Shown here: piece by piece, positions 8,169-16,085 of the stretch
How positions within the stretch are numbered: the first letter of the stretch is position 1
Layout: each line of letters opens with the position of its first letter
From: Streptomyces sp. SS1-1
GTDB lineage: Bacteria > Actinomycetota > Actinomycetes > Streptomycetales > Streptomycetaceae
Length of the DNA: 64,000 nucleotides
Assembly: GCF_008973465.1 (NCBI RefSeq)
Contig: NZ_WBXN01000004.1
Location: 2,046,001-2,110,000 of the forward strand
Direction of reading: 5' to 3'
The notes under the pieces: model-generated
Told to the model about the DNA's origin: nothing
The model's database searches: none
The model's input: only the letters and a program-made list of their open reading frames with translations
Program-made: the position numbers and the translations under genes

Positions 8169-9299
8169 TCACCGGCCCCGCAGGGCCCGGGCCACCCGGG
8201 TCCCCGCCGCGGCCCTCGGCCCGCTGTCGGGGCGCCGCCGGCGCGGGTGGACGGTGTTGGCCAGCAGGATCAGGAAGGTGTCCCGCGCCGGGTCGAGCAC
8301 CAGCGACGTGCCCGTGAAGCCGGTGTGCCCGGCCGCGCCCCGCCCGGCCAGCTCCCCCATGAACCAGGGCTGGTCGACCGCGAAGCCCAGGCCGGGCGGC
8401 GTCAGCAGCAGCTCCACGAAGTCCGGGCCCAGGATGCGGGCGGGACCGTAGGCGCCGCCGGACAGCAGGGCCCGGCAGAAGACGGCGAGGTCGCGGCCCG
8501 TGGAGAACAGCCCGGCGTGCCCGGCGACCCCGCCGAGCGCCCAGGCGTTCTCGTCGTGGACGACGCCCCGCAGCATCCCGCGGTCGGCCTTCGCCCAGGG
8601 CCGCCGCTGGTCCTCGGTCGCGGCGGCGCCCGGGCAGGGGCCGAACCGGGTCGCGGTCATCCCCAGGGGGCGGGTGATGCCGTCGTGGACCAGGACGTCG
8701 AGCGGGCGGCCCGTGACGCGTTCCAGGACGTGCTGGAGCAGCAGCATGTTCAGGTCGGAGTAGCAGTACGTGCCGGGCACCCCGATGGGCGCCTCGGCGC
8801 GCAGCCGGTCCAGGCGCTCGGCGTGGTCCGCGCAGTCGTACAGCGGCAGTTCGGGGCGCAGCCCGGAGGTGTGGGTGAGCAGTTGCCGCACGGTGACGTC
8901 GTGCCGCGCGGCGGCCCGGAAGTCCGGCAGGTACGCCCCGACGCGCGCGTCTATGCCGAGCGTGCCGCGCTCGATCTGCTGCACGGCGGCCACCGAGGTG
9001 AACAGCTTGGTGAGGGAGGCCAGGTCGAACGGGGTGGCGGTGGTCATCGGCACCCGGGCCCCGGCGGGCAGTTCGACGCCGGAGTCCGTGCGCTCGTCGT
9101 AGGACGCGTACCGCACCGCCCAGCCGGCCGCCTCCTCGACGGCCAGGTAGGGGCCCCGCCCGACGACCAGCACCGTCCCGGCGGCCCACGGGCGCGGGCC
9201 GGCGCTGAGGTCGCGGACCTCGCCGACGAGCCGGCGGATCTCCTCGGGGTCGAGTCCGGCCCTCTCCGGTGCGTCCCCGCGCAGTCTCGGCGCGCTCAG
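8169..9299 (-). CDS. Serine hydrolase (class C beta-lactamase/penicillin-binding-like)
   Basis: A protein of about 376 residues with the beta-lactamase/esterase fold. The active-site serine lies in SLTK (the SXXK motif, in FDLASLTKLFTSVAAV), the second motif is YSD in YCYSDLNMLLL, and GHTGFTGT occupies the position of the third motif. HTSGLRPE is typical of the family. There is no signal peptide, so it is probably cytoplasmic. The start is uncertain: a CTG at 9299 overlaps the stop of the upstream MFS gene as CTGA and is preceded by GGAGGAGAG, while no ATG or GTG is well placed. The protein probably hydrolyses an ester or amide; resistance is not implied. Confidence 0.82.
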   Translation of the reverse strand: MSAPRLRGDAPERAGLDPEEIRRLVGEVRDLSAGPRPWAAGTVLVVGRGPYLAVEEAAGWAVRYASYDERTDSGVELPAGARVPMTTATPFDLASLTKLFTSVAAVQQIERGTLGIDARVGAYLPDFRAAARHDVTVRQLLTHTSGLRPELPLYDCADHAERLDRLRAEAPIGVPGTYCYSDLNMLLLQHVLERVTGRPLDVLVHDGITRPLGMTATRFGPCPGAAATEDQRRPWAKADRGMLRGVVHDENAWALGGVAGHAGLFSTGRDLAVFCRALLSGGAYGPARILGPDFVELLLTPPGLGFAVDQPWFMGELAGRGAAGHTGFTGTSLVLDPARDTFLILLANTVHPRRRRPDSGPRAAAGTRVARALRGR

Positions 9300-10675
9300 C
9301 TCTCCTCCCCCGTGCTCGCGGCCGCGCCCGGCGCGGGCGAAGCCCCGTCCCGTGCGCCCGGACCTGGTGGTGTCCTCCAGGGACGGCACATTCCCACGAA
9401 GCAGGCGAGCGCCACCAGGCCCGCGGCCAGTTGGACGACCGCCATCGGGACGGCGGTGTCCTCCCCGGCGACGCCCACCAGGGGTGAGGCGATCGCGCCG
9501 ATGAGGAACGAGGAGGTGCCGAGCAGCGCGGAGGCGGAGCCCGCGGCGCGCTTGGTGCGCTGCAGCGCGAGCGCCTGGGTGTTGGGCATCGTGACGCCCA
9601 TCGCGGACATCAGCACGAACAGGGCGGCGGCCACGGGGGCGAGCCCCGTCTCGCCGAACACGCCCAGGGACATCAGCAGCAGCGCGGTGGCGGCGAGGAC
9701 GACGACCACGAGTCCGATGCCGAGCACCCGGTCGAGGCTGACGCGGCCCACCAGCACCTTGCCGTTGATCTGGCCGACGATCACCAGCCCGACCGAGTTC
9801 AGCCCGAACAGCAGGCTGAACGTCTGCGGGGAGGCGCCGTGGATCTCCTGGATCACGAAGGGCGAGGCGGAGATGTAGGCGAACAGCGCGGCAAAGGCGA
9901 ACCCGCCGGTGAGCGCGTACCCGGTGAAGGCCCGGTCGGCGAGCAGCCCGCGCATCGCGTGCAGGGTCTCGCCGACCCCTCCGGCGTGCCGCTCCCGCTC
10001 GGGCAGCGTCTCGGGGAGCCGGAACCAGACGAGGACGGCCAGCAGCGCCCCGACGACGGTGAGGACGACGAACACGCCCCGCCAGTCCGTCACCCGCAGG
10101 ATCTGCCCGCCGATGAGCGGGGCCACGATCGGGGCGACCCCGGAGATCAGCATGAGGGTGGAGAAGAAGCGGGCCATGGCCACGCCGTCGTGGAGGTCGC
10201 GGACGACCGCCCGCGCGATGACGATGCCCGCGGCCCCGGCGAGGCCCTGGGCGATCCGGCAGGCGATCAGCGCCTCGACGGTGGGCGCGAACGCGCAGAG
10301 CGCGGTGGCGACGACGTACACGGCGAGACCCGCGAGCAGCGGGCGCCGGCGGCCCCAGCGGTCGCTCATCGGGCCGACCAGCAACTGCCCGAACGCCATG
10401 CCGGCCAGGCACGCGGTGAGCGTGAGCTGGACGGTGGCGGCGGGCGCGTGCAGCGAGCGGGTGACCTCCGGGAGCGCCGGGAGGTACATGTCCATCGCCA
10501 GCGGGGGCGTCGCCGTCAGCCCGCCCAGGACGAACGTGACCAGCAGGCCGGTGCGGCGCTGTGCCGCGCGGGCCGGTCGCCGCGCGGGCGGCGCCGGTGG
10601 CCGTGCCGTGCCGGACGCCGTCTCGCGCGCCGTGTCCCGTGCCGTGTCCCGTGCCGGTCCCCCACGGTCGCTCAT
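9296..10675 (-). CDS. MFS multidrug transporter, Bcr/CflA subfamily
   Basis: A 459-residue integral membrane protein with about 12 hydrophobic segments, of the drug:proton antiporter Bcr/CflA type. Typical pieces are the N-terminal DMYLPALPEV segment, the loop motif GQLLVGPMSDRWGRRRPLL after the second helix, and CRIAQGLAGAAGIVIARAVVRDL in the fourth and fifth helices. The first 40 residues are Arg- and Pro-rich and cytosolic. The substrate cannot be told from sequence. It is upstream of and coupled to the serine hydrolase gene by a stop/start overlap, and divergent from the Gfo/Idh oxidoreductase. Confidence 0.9.
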   Translation of the reverse strand: MSDRGGPARDTARDTARETASGTARPPAPPARRPARAAQRRTGLLVTFVLGGLTATPPLAMDMYLPALPEVTRSLHAPAATVQLTLTACLAGMAFGQLLVGPMSDRWGRRRPLLAGLAVYVVATALCAFAPTVEALIACRIAQGLAGAAGIVIARAVVRDLHDGVAMARFFSTLMLISGVAPIVAPLIGGQILRVTDWRGVFVVLTVVGALLAVLVWFRLPETLPERERHAGGVGETLHAMRGLLADRAFTGYALTGGFAFAALFAYISASPFVIQEIHGASPQTFSLLFGLNSVGLVIVGQINGKVLVGRVSLDRVLGIGLVVVVLAATALLLMSLGVFGETGLAPVAAALFVLMSAMGVTMPNTQALALQRTKRAAGSASALLGTSSFLIGAIASPLVGVAGEDTAVPMAVVQLAAGLVALACFVGMCRPWRTPPGPGARDGASPAPGAAASTGEES

Positions 10676-10764
10676 GAGCCCCTCCCTCTCCGAGTGATCC
10701 GCCCTCTATGCTCTCAGCTCGAACAGAGTGCCGAGTGCGACATGAGCGAGGGGCGGGGCCCGCG

Positions 10765-11799
10765 GTGGCGGAACAGAGCGTGCGGTGGGGGATTCTGGCG
10801 ACCGGCGGGATCGCGGCCGCCTTCACGGCGGACCTGGTCGACCTGCCCGACGCCGAGGTGGTCGCGGTCGCCTCGCGGACCCGGGCCTCGGCCGACGCCT
10901 TCGCCGAGCGGTTCGGCATCCCGCGCGCCTACGGCGACTGGGCGTCCCTCGCGGCCGACGAGGACATCGATGTCGTGTACGTCGCCACCCCGCACGCCGC
11001 GCACCGCGAGGCCGCCGGACTGTGCCTGGAGGCGGGCCGCAACGTCCTCTGCGAGAAGGCGTTCACGCTGAACGCCCGCGAGGCCGGGGAACTGGTCGCG
11101 CTGGCGAAGGAGCACGGCGGCTTCCTCATGGAGGCCATGTGGATGTACTGCAACCCGCTGGTGCGGCGCCTGAAGGCCCTGGTCGACGACGGCGCCATCG
11201 GCGAGGTCCGGCACGTCCAGGCCGACTTCGGGCTGGCCGGCCCGTTCCCGCCCGTGCACCGGCTGCGCGACCCGGCGCAGGGCGGCGGCGCCCTGCTGGA
11301 CCTCGGCGTGTACCCGGTGTCCTTCGCGCAGTTGCTGCTCGGGGAGCCGTCGGACGTGACGGCCCGCGCGACGCTGTCCCCGGAGGGCGTCGACCTGCAG
11401 ACCGGCGCCCTGCTGTCGTGGGACGGCGGCGCGCTCGCCTCCCTGCACTGCTCGATCGCGGGCGGTACACCGACCGTGGCGTCCGTGACCGGTTCCGCGG
11501 GCCGTATCGACGTGCCGGAGGGCTTCTTCCACCCGGAGCGCTTCGTGCTGCACCGCGACGGCCGTGACCCCGAGGAGTTCACGGCCGACCCGGCGGACGG
11601 GCCCCGCACCACCATGCGGCACGAGGCGATCGAGGTGATGCGGGCCCTGCGCGCCGGGGAGACCGAGTCCCCGCTGGTCCCGCTGGAGGGCACCCTCGCC
11701 GTGATGCGGACGCTCGACGCGATCCGGGACCGCGTGGGCGTCCGCTACCCCGGCGAGACCCCCGGGGAGGACCGGGCGCCCGCGCTCACGCCGGCGTGA
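10765..11799 (+). CDS. Gfo/Idh/MocA family oxidoreductase
   Basis: A 344-residue NAD(P)-dependent oxidoreductase. The Rossmann fold is at the N-terminus (VRWGILATGGIAAAFTADL), followed by DVVYVATPHAAHREAA and the family EKA motif (LCEKAFTLNAREA), whose Lys supports catalysis. The C-terminal domain carries the GGGALLDLGVYPVSFA strand typical of dihydrodiol dehydrogenase-like members. The GTG at 10765 was chosen because it starts VAEQSVRWGIL; the earlier ATG at 10708 adds an unlikely Arg-rich tail. Substrate is unknown, probably a sugar or inositol-like polyol. Its 3' end overlaps the convergent phoD-like gene by 14 bases. Confidence 0.9.
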   Translation: MAEQSVRWGILATGGIAAAFTADLVDLPDAEVVAVASRTRASADAFAERFGIPRAYGDWASLAADEDIDVVYVATPHAAHREAAGLCLEAGRNVLCEKAFTLNAREAGELVALAKEHGGFLMEAMWMYCNPLVRRLKALVDDGAIGEVRHVQADFGLAGPFPPVHRLRDPAQGGGALLDLGVYPVSFAQLLLGEPSDVTARATLSPEGVDLQTGALLSWDGGALASLHCSIAGGTPTVASVTGSAGRIDVPEGFFHPERFVLHRDGRDPEEFTADPADGPRTTMRHEAIEVMRALRAGETESPLVPLEGTLAVMRTLDAIRDRVGVRYPGETPGEDRAPALTPA

Positions 11800-13426
11800 G
11801 CCCGTGCCCGCCGACCTGGGTGACGAAGGACGCGGCCGTCGTGACCGGCGCCCCCGGCGTGGTCACGTACGGCACGGTCCGGAAGTCGGCCCGCGCCAGC
11901 CGCTCCCCCAGCGCCACCCGGACATAGCCGCGCCGGCCGTTGTAGAACCGCAGGTGCGGGTTGGCCTTCATGTACGTGTCCCAGTTGGCGGGCTTGTCGG
12001 CGCCGTCCCGGCCGCTGGCGATCGAGGTCGCCACGATCTCCGTGCCCAGGGTGGCGGACCCGGCGTCGTCGAAGTCGTCCTTGATGTCGAAGGCGTAGCC
12101 GACGTGGACGTCCCCGGTGAGCACCATCAGGTTCTCGACGCCGGCGGCCTTCGCGCCGTCCAGCACCCGGCGCCGTGAGGCACGGTAGCCGTCCCAGGCG
12201 TCCATGGAGACCCGTGACGGCTCGGTCAGGTCGAACTTGCGCTGGGAGAACGTCACCTGCTGCGGGACGACGTTCCACAGGGCCGTGGAGGCGCGCCAGC
12301 CGTCGAGCAGCCACCGCTCCTGCGTGGCGCCGGTCATCGTGCGCGCCGGGTCGTCGATCTCCGGTCCGGGGACCTGGGCGCCGTCGCCGTACGCCTGGTT
12401 GGAGCGGTACTGCCGGGTGTCGAGGACGTCGAACTGGGCGAGCCGGCCCCAGTGCAGCCGCCGGTAGAGCCGCATGTCGGGGCCGGTGGGCCGCTGGGGC
12501 TCGCGCAGGGGCTGGTTCTCCCAGTAGGCGCGGTACGCGGAGGCCCGGCGCAGCAGGAACTCGGCGGGCGGGACGCTGTTCTCCGGGGTGTCGCCGGCGT
12601 AGTTGTTCTCGGTCTCGTGGTCGTCCCAGGTGACGACGAAGGGGTGCGCGGCGTGCGCGGCCCTGAGGTCCGGGTCGGACTTGAACAGGGCGTAGCGCAG
12701 CCGGTAGTCCTCCAGGGTCATGGCCTCCCGGTTGAACACGGCGGGCAGCGTGCGGTCGGTGTAGTTGCGGTAGCCGCCGGCGGAGTTGACGGCGTATTCG
12801 TACAGGTAGTCGCCGAGGTGGAGGACGACGTCCACGTCGTCCTGCGCGAGATGCCGGTACGCCGTGTAGTAGCCGTCGGCGTACGCCTGGCAGGAGACGG
12901 CGGCGAAGGTCAGCGCGGTCGTCGCCGCCGAGGCCGCCGGGGCGGTGCGGGTGCGGCCGGTCTCGCTGATCCAGGTGCCGGTGCGGAAGCGGTAGTGGTA
13001 GACGCGACCGGCCTCGAGTCCGGTGACGTCGACGTGGACGGAGTGGTGGTACTCCGGGTGGGCGACGGTCTCACCGCTCGCGGCGACCCGCGTGAACGCC
13101 TCGTCGTGCGCCACCTCCCACCGCACGGCGACCGGTTCCGCGGTCATCCCGCCATCGGCCTGGAAGGGCACGGGCGCGAGGCGGGTCCACAGGACCACGG
13201 AGTCGGGCAGCGGGTCGCCGGAGGCGACGCCGAGGGTGAAGGGGTCGTCGGCGATCCGGCGGGCGCCGCGCGCGGCGGCGCTCGCGGCGACCGGGGCGGG
13301 CAGTTGCACGGAGAAGGCCAGCGCGGCGGCCGCGCCGGTGAGGGTCAGGAAGCGGCGGCGGCCGATGTGCCGGGCCGCCGCGCGCAGTTCGGGGCTGTGC
13401 TGGGACAGGTCGTTCGTGGTGGTCAT
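11786..13426 (-). CDS. phoD: PhoD-family alkaline phosphatase (Tat-exported)
   Basis: A 546-residue secreted phosphodiesterase/alkaline phosphatase D. The ATG at 13426 has GGGAGG six bases upstream and gives a twin-arginine signal ([15 protein letters not shown], residues about 20-40). The N-terminal Fn3-like domain begins at [20 protein letters not shown]. The metallophosphatase part has [24 protein letters not shown] (metal-binding Asp and His) and [14 protein letters not shown], as in calcium/iron PhoD enzymes that release phosphate from diesters outside the cell. I found no convincing PHO box in the 134-base divergent region shared with the SDR gene, so phosphate control is not shown here. 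Confidence 0.92.
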   Translation of the reverse strand: MTTTNDLSQHSPELRAAARHIGRRRFLTLTGAAAALAFSVQLPAPVAASAAARGARRIADDPFTLGVASGDPLPDSVVLWTRLAPVPFQADGGMTAEPVAVRWEVAHDEAFTRVAASGETVAHPEYHHSVHVDVTGLEAGRVYHYRFRTGTWISETGRTRTAPAASAATTALTFAAVSCQAYADGYYTAYRHLAQDDVDVVLHLGDYLYEYAVNSAGGYRNYTDRTLPAVFNREAMTLEDYRLRYALFKSDPDLRAAHAAHPFVVTWDDHETENNYAGDTPENSVPPAEFLLRRASAYRAYWENQPLREPQRPTGPDMRLYRRLHWGRLAQFDVLDTRQYRSNQAYGDGAQVPGPEIDDPARTMTGATQERWLLDGWRASTALWNVVPQQVTFSQRKFDLTEPSRVSMDAWDGYRASRRRVLDGAKAAGVENLMVLTGDVHVGYAFDIKDDFDDAGSATLGTEIVATSIASGRDGADKPANWDTYMKANPHLRFYNGRRGYVRVALGERLARADFRTVPYVTTPGAPVTTAASFVTQVGGHGLTPA

Positions 13427-13546
13427 CCGGTCCTCCCCTGCCCGATGGAGGCACGGGAGGAGGGACCGGACCGGGACGACACGAGCTTGGCGCGTACACA
13501 ACACCCGGATGGCGGACAGCCGAGTTCCGAATGGCGGACCGTCCCC

Positions 13547-13552
13547 TACGCT
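13547..13552 (+). promoter_or_regulatory. Candidate -10 box for leaderless SDR transcript
   Basis: TACGCT lies so that transcription would begin within a couple of bases of the SDR start codon at 13561, and there is no ribosome-binding site, the pattern of a leaderless Streptomyces mRNA. Two copies of ATGGCGGAC (13509-13517 and 13531-13539) lie just upstream and could be an operator. Confidence 0.4.
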
Positions 13553-13560
13553 GCCGCCCC

Positions 13561-14325
13561 ATGGACGACAAGCAGACGGGGACGAGGATCGCCGTGGTGA
13601 CCGGCGCCGGTTCGGGCATCGGCCGCGCGGTCGCCGTGGAACTGCTGCGCGCGGGCTGGTCGGTGGCGCTGGCCGGGCGGCGCGTGGAGACGCTGGAGGC
13701 GACGGCGGAACTGGTGCCACAGGGCGCGTCGCTCGCCGTACGGACGGACGTGGCGCGCGAGGAGGACGTGACCGCGCTGTTCGCGGCCACGGTGGAGCGG
13801 TTCGGGCGGGTGGACCTGCTGTTCAACAACGCGGGCACGTTCGGCCCCGGCGGGGTGCCGGTCGAAGAGCTGCCGTACGACGCCTGGCGGCACGTGGTGG
13901 ACACCAACCTCAACGGGGCGTTCCTGTGCGCGCGGGCGGCGTACCGGCGGATGAAGGAGCAGGACCCCCAGGGCGGCCGGATCATCAACAACGGCTCGAT
14001 CTCCGCGCACACGCCCCGCCCGCACTCGGTGGCGTACACGGCGACCAAGCACGCGCTGACCGGGCTGACGAAGTCGCTGTCGCTGGACGGGCGGCCGTAC
14101 GGCATCGCGGTGGGGCAGATCGACATCGGCAACGCGGCGACGGACATGACGGCGGGCATGCGGCAGGGCGCGCTCCAGGCGGACGGCTCGGTGGTGCCGG
14201 AGCCGGTGATGGACGTGGCGGACGTGGCCCGCACGGTCCGGCACATGGCGGAGTTGCCGCTGGAGGCGAACGTCCAGTTCGCGACGGTGCTGGCGACGGC
14301 GATGCCGTACGTGGGGCGGGGCTGA
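13561..14325 (+). CDS. SDR family NAD(P)-dependent oxidoreductase
   Basis: A 254-residue classical short-chain dehydrogenase/reductase. The cofactor motif [10 protein letters not shown] is at residues about 15-24, NNAG at about 91-94, the catalytic Ser in [10 protein letters not shown], and the YXXXK pair in [10 protein letters not shown]. The basic residues after the second strand (GRRVETLEA) suggest NADP preference. The ATG at 13561 begins [15 protein letters not shown]. It has no Shine-Dalgarno sequence and a -10-like TACGCT nine bases before the start, so it is probably leaderless. The physiological substrate is not known. It is divergent from phoD. Confidence 0.9.
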   Translation: MDDKQTGTRIAVVTGAGSGIGRAVAVELLRAGWSVALAGRRVETLEATAELVPQGASLAVRTDVAREEDVTALFAATVERFGRVDLLFNNAGTFGPGGVPVEELPYDAWRHVVDTNLNGAFLCARAAYRRMKEQDPQGGRIINNGSISAHTPRPHSVAYTATKHALTGLTKSLSLDGRPYGIAVGQIDIGNAATDMTAGMRQGALQADGSVVPEPVMDVADVARTVRHMAELPLEANVQFATVLATAMPYVGRG

Positions 14326-14616
14326 GGCGGGCCGGGGCGAGCACGAGGGCCACGCGTCCTCAGCCTTCACAATATGCACAACTGGAATCTGTAATTCCGG
14401 TACATCACCTCCGGTGGGCGGCCTATGCTCAGATCGCCCTGCACGAGAGCTTCACATTCGGAGCAGCAGGGTTCGCATGCCATACCGAGGGGGGACGCGG
14501 CAGCCGTTCCACCGCACCGGGGTGGGGGTGGACCTCGCGTGGGACCGCGGGGGACACACCGGTGGGTGGAACGGCTGCCGTGCGTACGGTGCCGGTGAGG
14601 AGGGGGCGGAGACGGC
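14326..14616. other. Convergent intergenic region with AT-rich patch and inverted repeat
   Basis: The SDR gene and the SnoaL-like gene converge here. There is an unusually AT-rich stretch at about 14365-14410, promoter-like in composition, and a small possible reading frame from ATG 14477 that runs toward and into the antisense of the SnoaL gene and that I do not accept as a gene. The 16-bp inverted repeat described separately lies inside. Confidence 0.5.
14498..14580. repeat. 16-bp perfect inverted repeat with 51-base loop
   Basis: CGGCAGCCGTTCCACC at 14498-14513 is the exact reverse complement of 14565-14580. The long loop and lack of a T-rich tail argue against a simple terminator. It could be a binding site or the ends of a lost small element. 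Confidence 0.6.
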
Positions 14617-14943
14617 TCAGGCCTGCCCCGTCTCGAAGCGGGAGATCCGGCCGTCGTCCTCGACCTCGAAGTGCCACCGGGTCCGCATCTCGCCATACGT
14701 GTCGTTGCGGTACGAGGCGAGGAGATCGCGGCCCTGATTCGACTCGTTGTCGACGTCGAGGTGCCCGTTGGAGGAGAAGATCTCCCGGTCCACCCAGTCG
14801 TTCAGATCGCGGTCGGTGCCGTCGTCGGCCATGGTCGCGCCGGGCGCGAGGACGCTCATGAAGCCGTCGCGGTCGTGGGCGTTGACCGCCTCGACGAAGG
14901 CACGGACCGTCGGGTCGCTGAGCTTGGACGTCTGAATGGTCAT
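14617..14943 (-). CDS. SnoaL-like/NTF2-fold protein
   Basis: A 108-residue protein with the nuclear-transport-factor-2-like cone fold. It begins MTIQTSKLSDPTVRAFVEAVNAHDRDGFMSV..., where AFVEAVNAHDRDGF is the typical first helix, and has GATMADDGTDRDLNDW and a late strand pair (TRWHFEVEDDGRI). Such proteins can be isomerases, dehydratases or small ligand binders; no catalytic residue set is diagnostic here. The start at 14943 follows family length; upstream extension is only shadow. It is divergent from the DoxX-like gene. Confidence 0.8.
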   Translation of the reverse strand: MTIQTSKLSDPTVRAFVEAVNAHDRDGFMSVLAPGATMADDGTDRDLNDWVDREIFSSNGHLDVDNESNQGRDLLASYRNDTYGEMRTRWHFEVEDDGRISRFETGQA

Positions 14944-15088
14944 ACCGGCAGCGTCACACCGCCCCCACCGCCCCGCCACCCGAACGGCGCCGCGGCGGGG
15001 CGGGCCGGGGCCCCGGGTGTCACGGTGGAAGGGCGGGAGCTCCCCGCCGCCGGGCCTGTCCCCTGCCGACCTGTTTCCGGGAGTCGCT

Positions 15089-15646
15089 GTGAGTGCTTTC
15101 AACCGACACGATCTGGGCCTGCTGCTGCTCCGGCTGGGAGCCGGCGGCGTCCTGATGGCGCACGGCACACAGAAGCTGTTCGGCTGGTTCGGCGGCCATG
15201 GCATCGAGGGCACCGGCCAGTTCATGGAGTCGATCGGCTACAAGCCGGGCAAGGCCAGCGCGACGGCGTCGGGCCTCGCGGAGACCGGCGGCGGCGCGCT
15301 CCTCGCCCTGGGCCTGGCCACCCCCGCCGCGGGCGCGGCGGCGGCCGGCGGCATGGCGGGCGCGGCCGCGGTGCACGCCCCGAACGGCTTCTTCAACCAG
15401 GAGGGCGGCTACGAGCACGCCGCCATCCTCGGCCTCGCCGCGACGAGCCTCGCGGTCACGGGCCCCGGCCGGCTCTCCCTCGACCACGCGCTCGGTCACG
15501 TCCTGGATCGGGGCTGGATGGTCCCGACGGCCCTCGGCGTGACGGCGGCGGCGACCGCGCTGGTGGTGGGCGCCCGCAACCGGCGCCTCGACCGCCCCGA
15601 CAAGGACGGCGAGTTCGCGGACCAGGAGACGCTGTTCGAGGAGTGA
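15089..15646 (+). CDS. DoxX-family membrane protein
   Basis: A 185-residue DoxX/YphA-type integral membrane protein with four hydrophobic segments. LGLLLLRLGAGGVLMAHGTQKLFGWFGGHGIEGTG is recognisable as the first helix and family signature (HGTQKLFGWF). The GTG at 15089 is preceded by CGGGAG and begins VSAFNRHDLG. DoxX proteins occur in thiosulfate oxidation and in redox-stress membrane complexes, but the role of this one is unknown. The C-terminus is short, charged and cytosolic. Confidence 0.85.
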   Translation: MSAFNRHDLGLLLLRLGAGGVLMAHGTQKLFGWFGGHGIEGTGQFMESIGYKPGKASATASGLAETGGGALLALGLATPAAGAAAAGGMAGAAAVHAPNGFFNQEGGYEHAAILGLAATSLAVTGPGRLSLDHALGHVLDRGWMVPTALGVTAAATALVVGARNRRLDRPDKDGEFADQETLFEE

Positions 15647-15648
15647 GT

Positions 15649-15686
15649 CCTGTGCCGTAGCGGTCCTGTGCCGTAGCGGTCCTGTG
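15649..15686 (+). repeat. 16-bp tandem repeat, 2.4 copies
   Basis: The unit CCTGTGCCGTAGCGGT is present at 15649-15664 and 15665-15680, followed by six bases of a third copy. It fills the gap between the DoxX stop and the MazG-like start and may carry that gene's promoter. Confidence 0.8.
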
Positions 15687-15700
15687 CGAGGCTGCCCCGC

Positions 15701-16039
15701 ATGACGACAGACGAGGCCGCCACCGACCCCTGGAAGGCAGTCGACGCCCTGTGGGCGTGGCTGGAGTCGGAACAACCCGTCTCCGGGAGGGAGGGCCTGC
15801 TCCTGCGGATGCTGAAACTGTCGGAGGAGGTCGGCGAGGTCGCCCAGGCCGTCATCGGGGCGACCGGCCAGAACCCGCGCAAGGGCGTCACCCACACGTG
15901 GGACGACGTGCAGTCCGAACTCTGCGACGTGGTGATCACGGCCCTGGTCGCCCTGCGCACACTGACGCCGGACGCGCGGGAGGTGTTCGCACGGCACTTG
16001 GCGCGGGTGACGGAACGGTCGCTGGGGCCGAAGGCATAG
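15701..16039 (+). CDS. MazG-like nucleotide pyrophosphohydrolase family protein
   Basis: A 112-residue all-alpha NTP-PPase-like protein. The metal-binding pattern EEVGEVAQAV (an EEXXE-type motif, residues about 46-50) and the later ELCDVVITAL (the ExxD motif) are both present, as in MazG and dUTPase-like house-cleaning enzymes. It is the single-domain form, half the length of full MazG. The last ten codons, including the stop, are duplicated immediately downstream, so the annotated stop belongs to the first copy. The gene lies between a DoxX protein and a convergent lipase-like gene. Confidence 0.82.
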   Translation: MTTDEAATDPWKAVDALWAWLESEQPVSGREGLLLRMLKLSEEVGEVAQAVIGATGQNPRKGVTHTWDDVQSELCDVVITALVALRTLTPDAREVFARHLARVTERSLGPKA

Positions 16040-16070
16040 GCGGAACGGTCGCTGGGGCCGAAGGCATAGG
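16011..16070 (+). repeat. Perfect 30-bp tandem duplication at the end of the MazG-like gene
   Basis: Bases 16011-16040 and 16041-16070 are identical. The unit covers the last ten codons and stop of the MazG-like gene; because the first copy has the stop, the second is untranslated. It looks like a recent slippage or duplication event. Confidence 0.95.
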
Positions 16071-16085
16071 AGGGCGGGGGCCCGC

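Noticed and set aside
14414..14737. 107-codon frame in the convergent gap
   Set aside because: It runs into the antisense of the SnoaL-like gene, has no recognisable domain and has only composition-driven residues.
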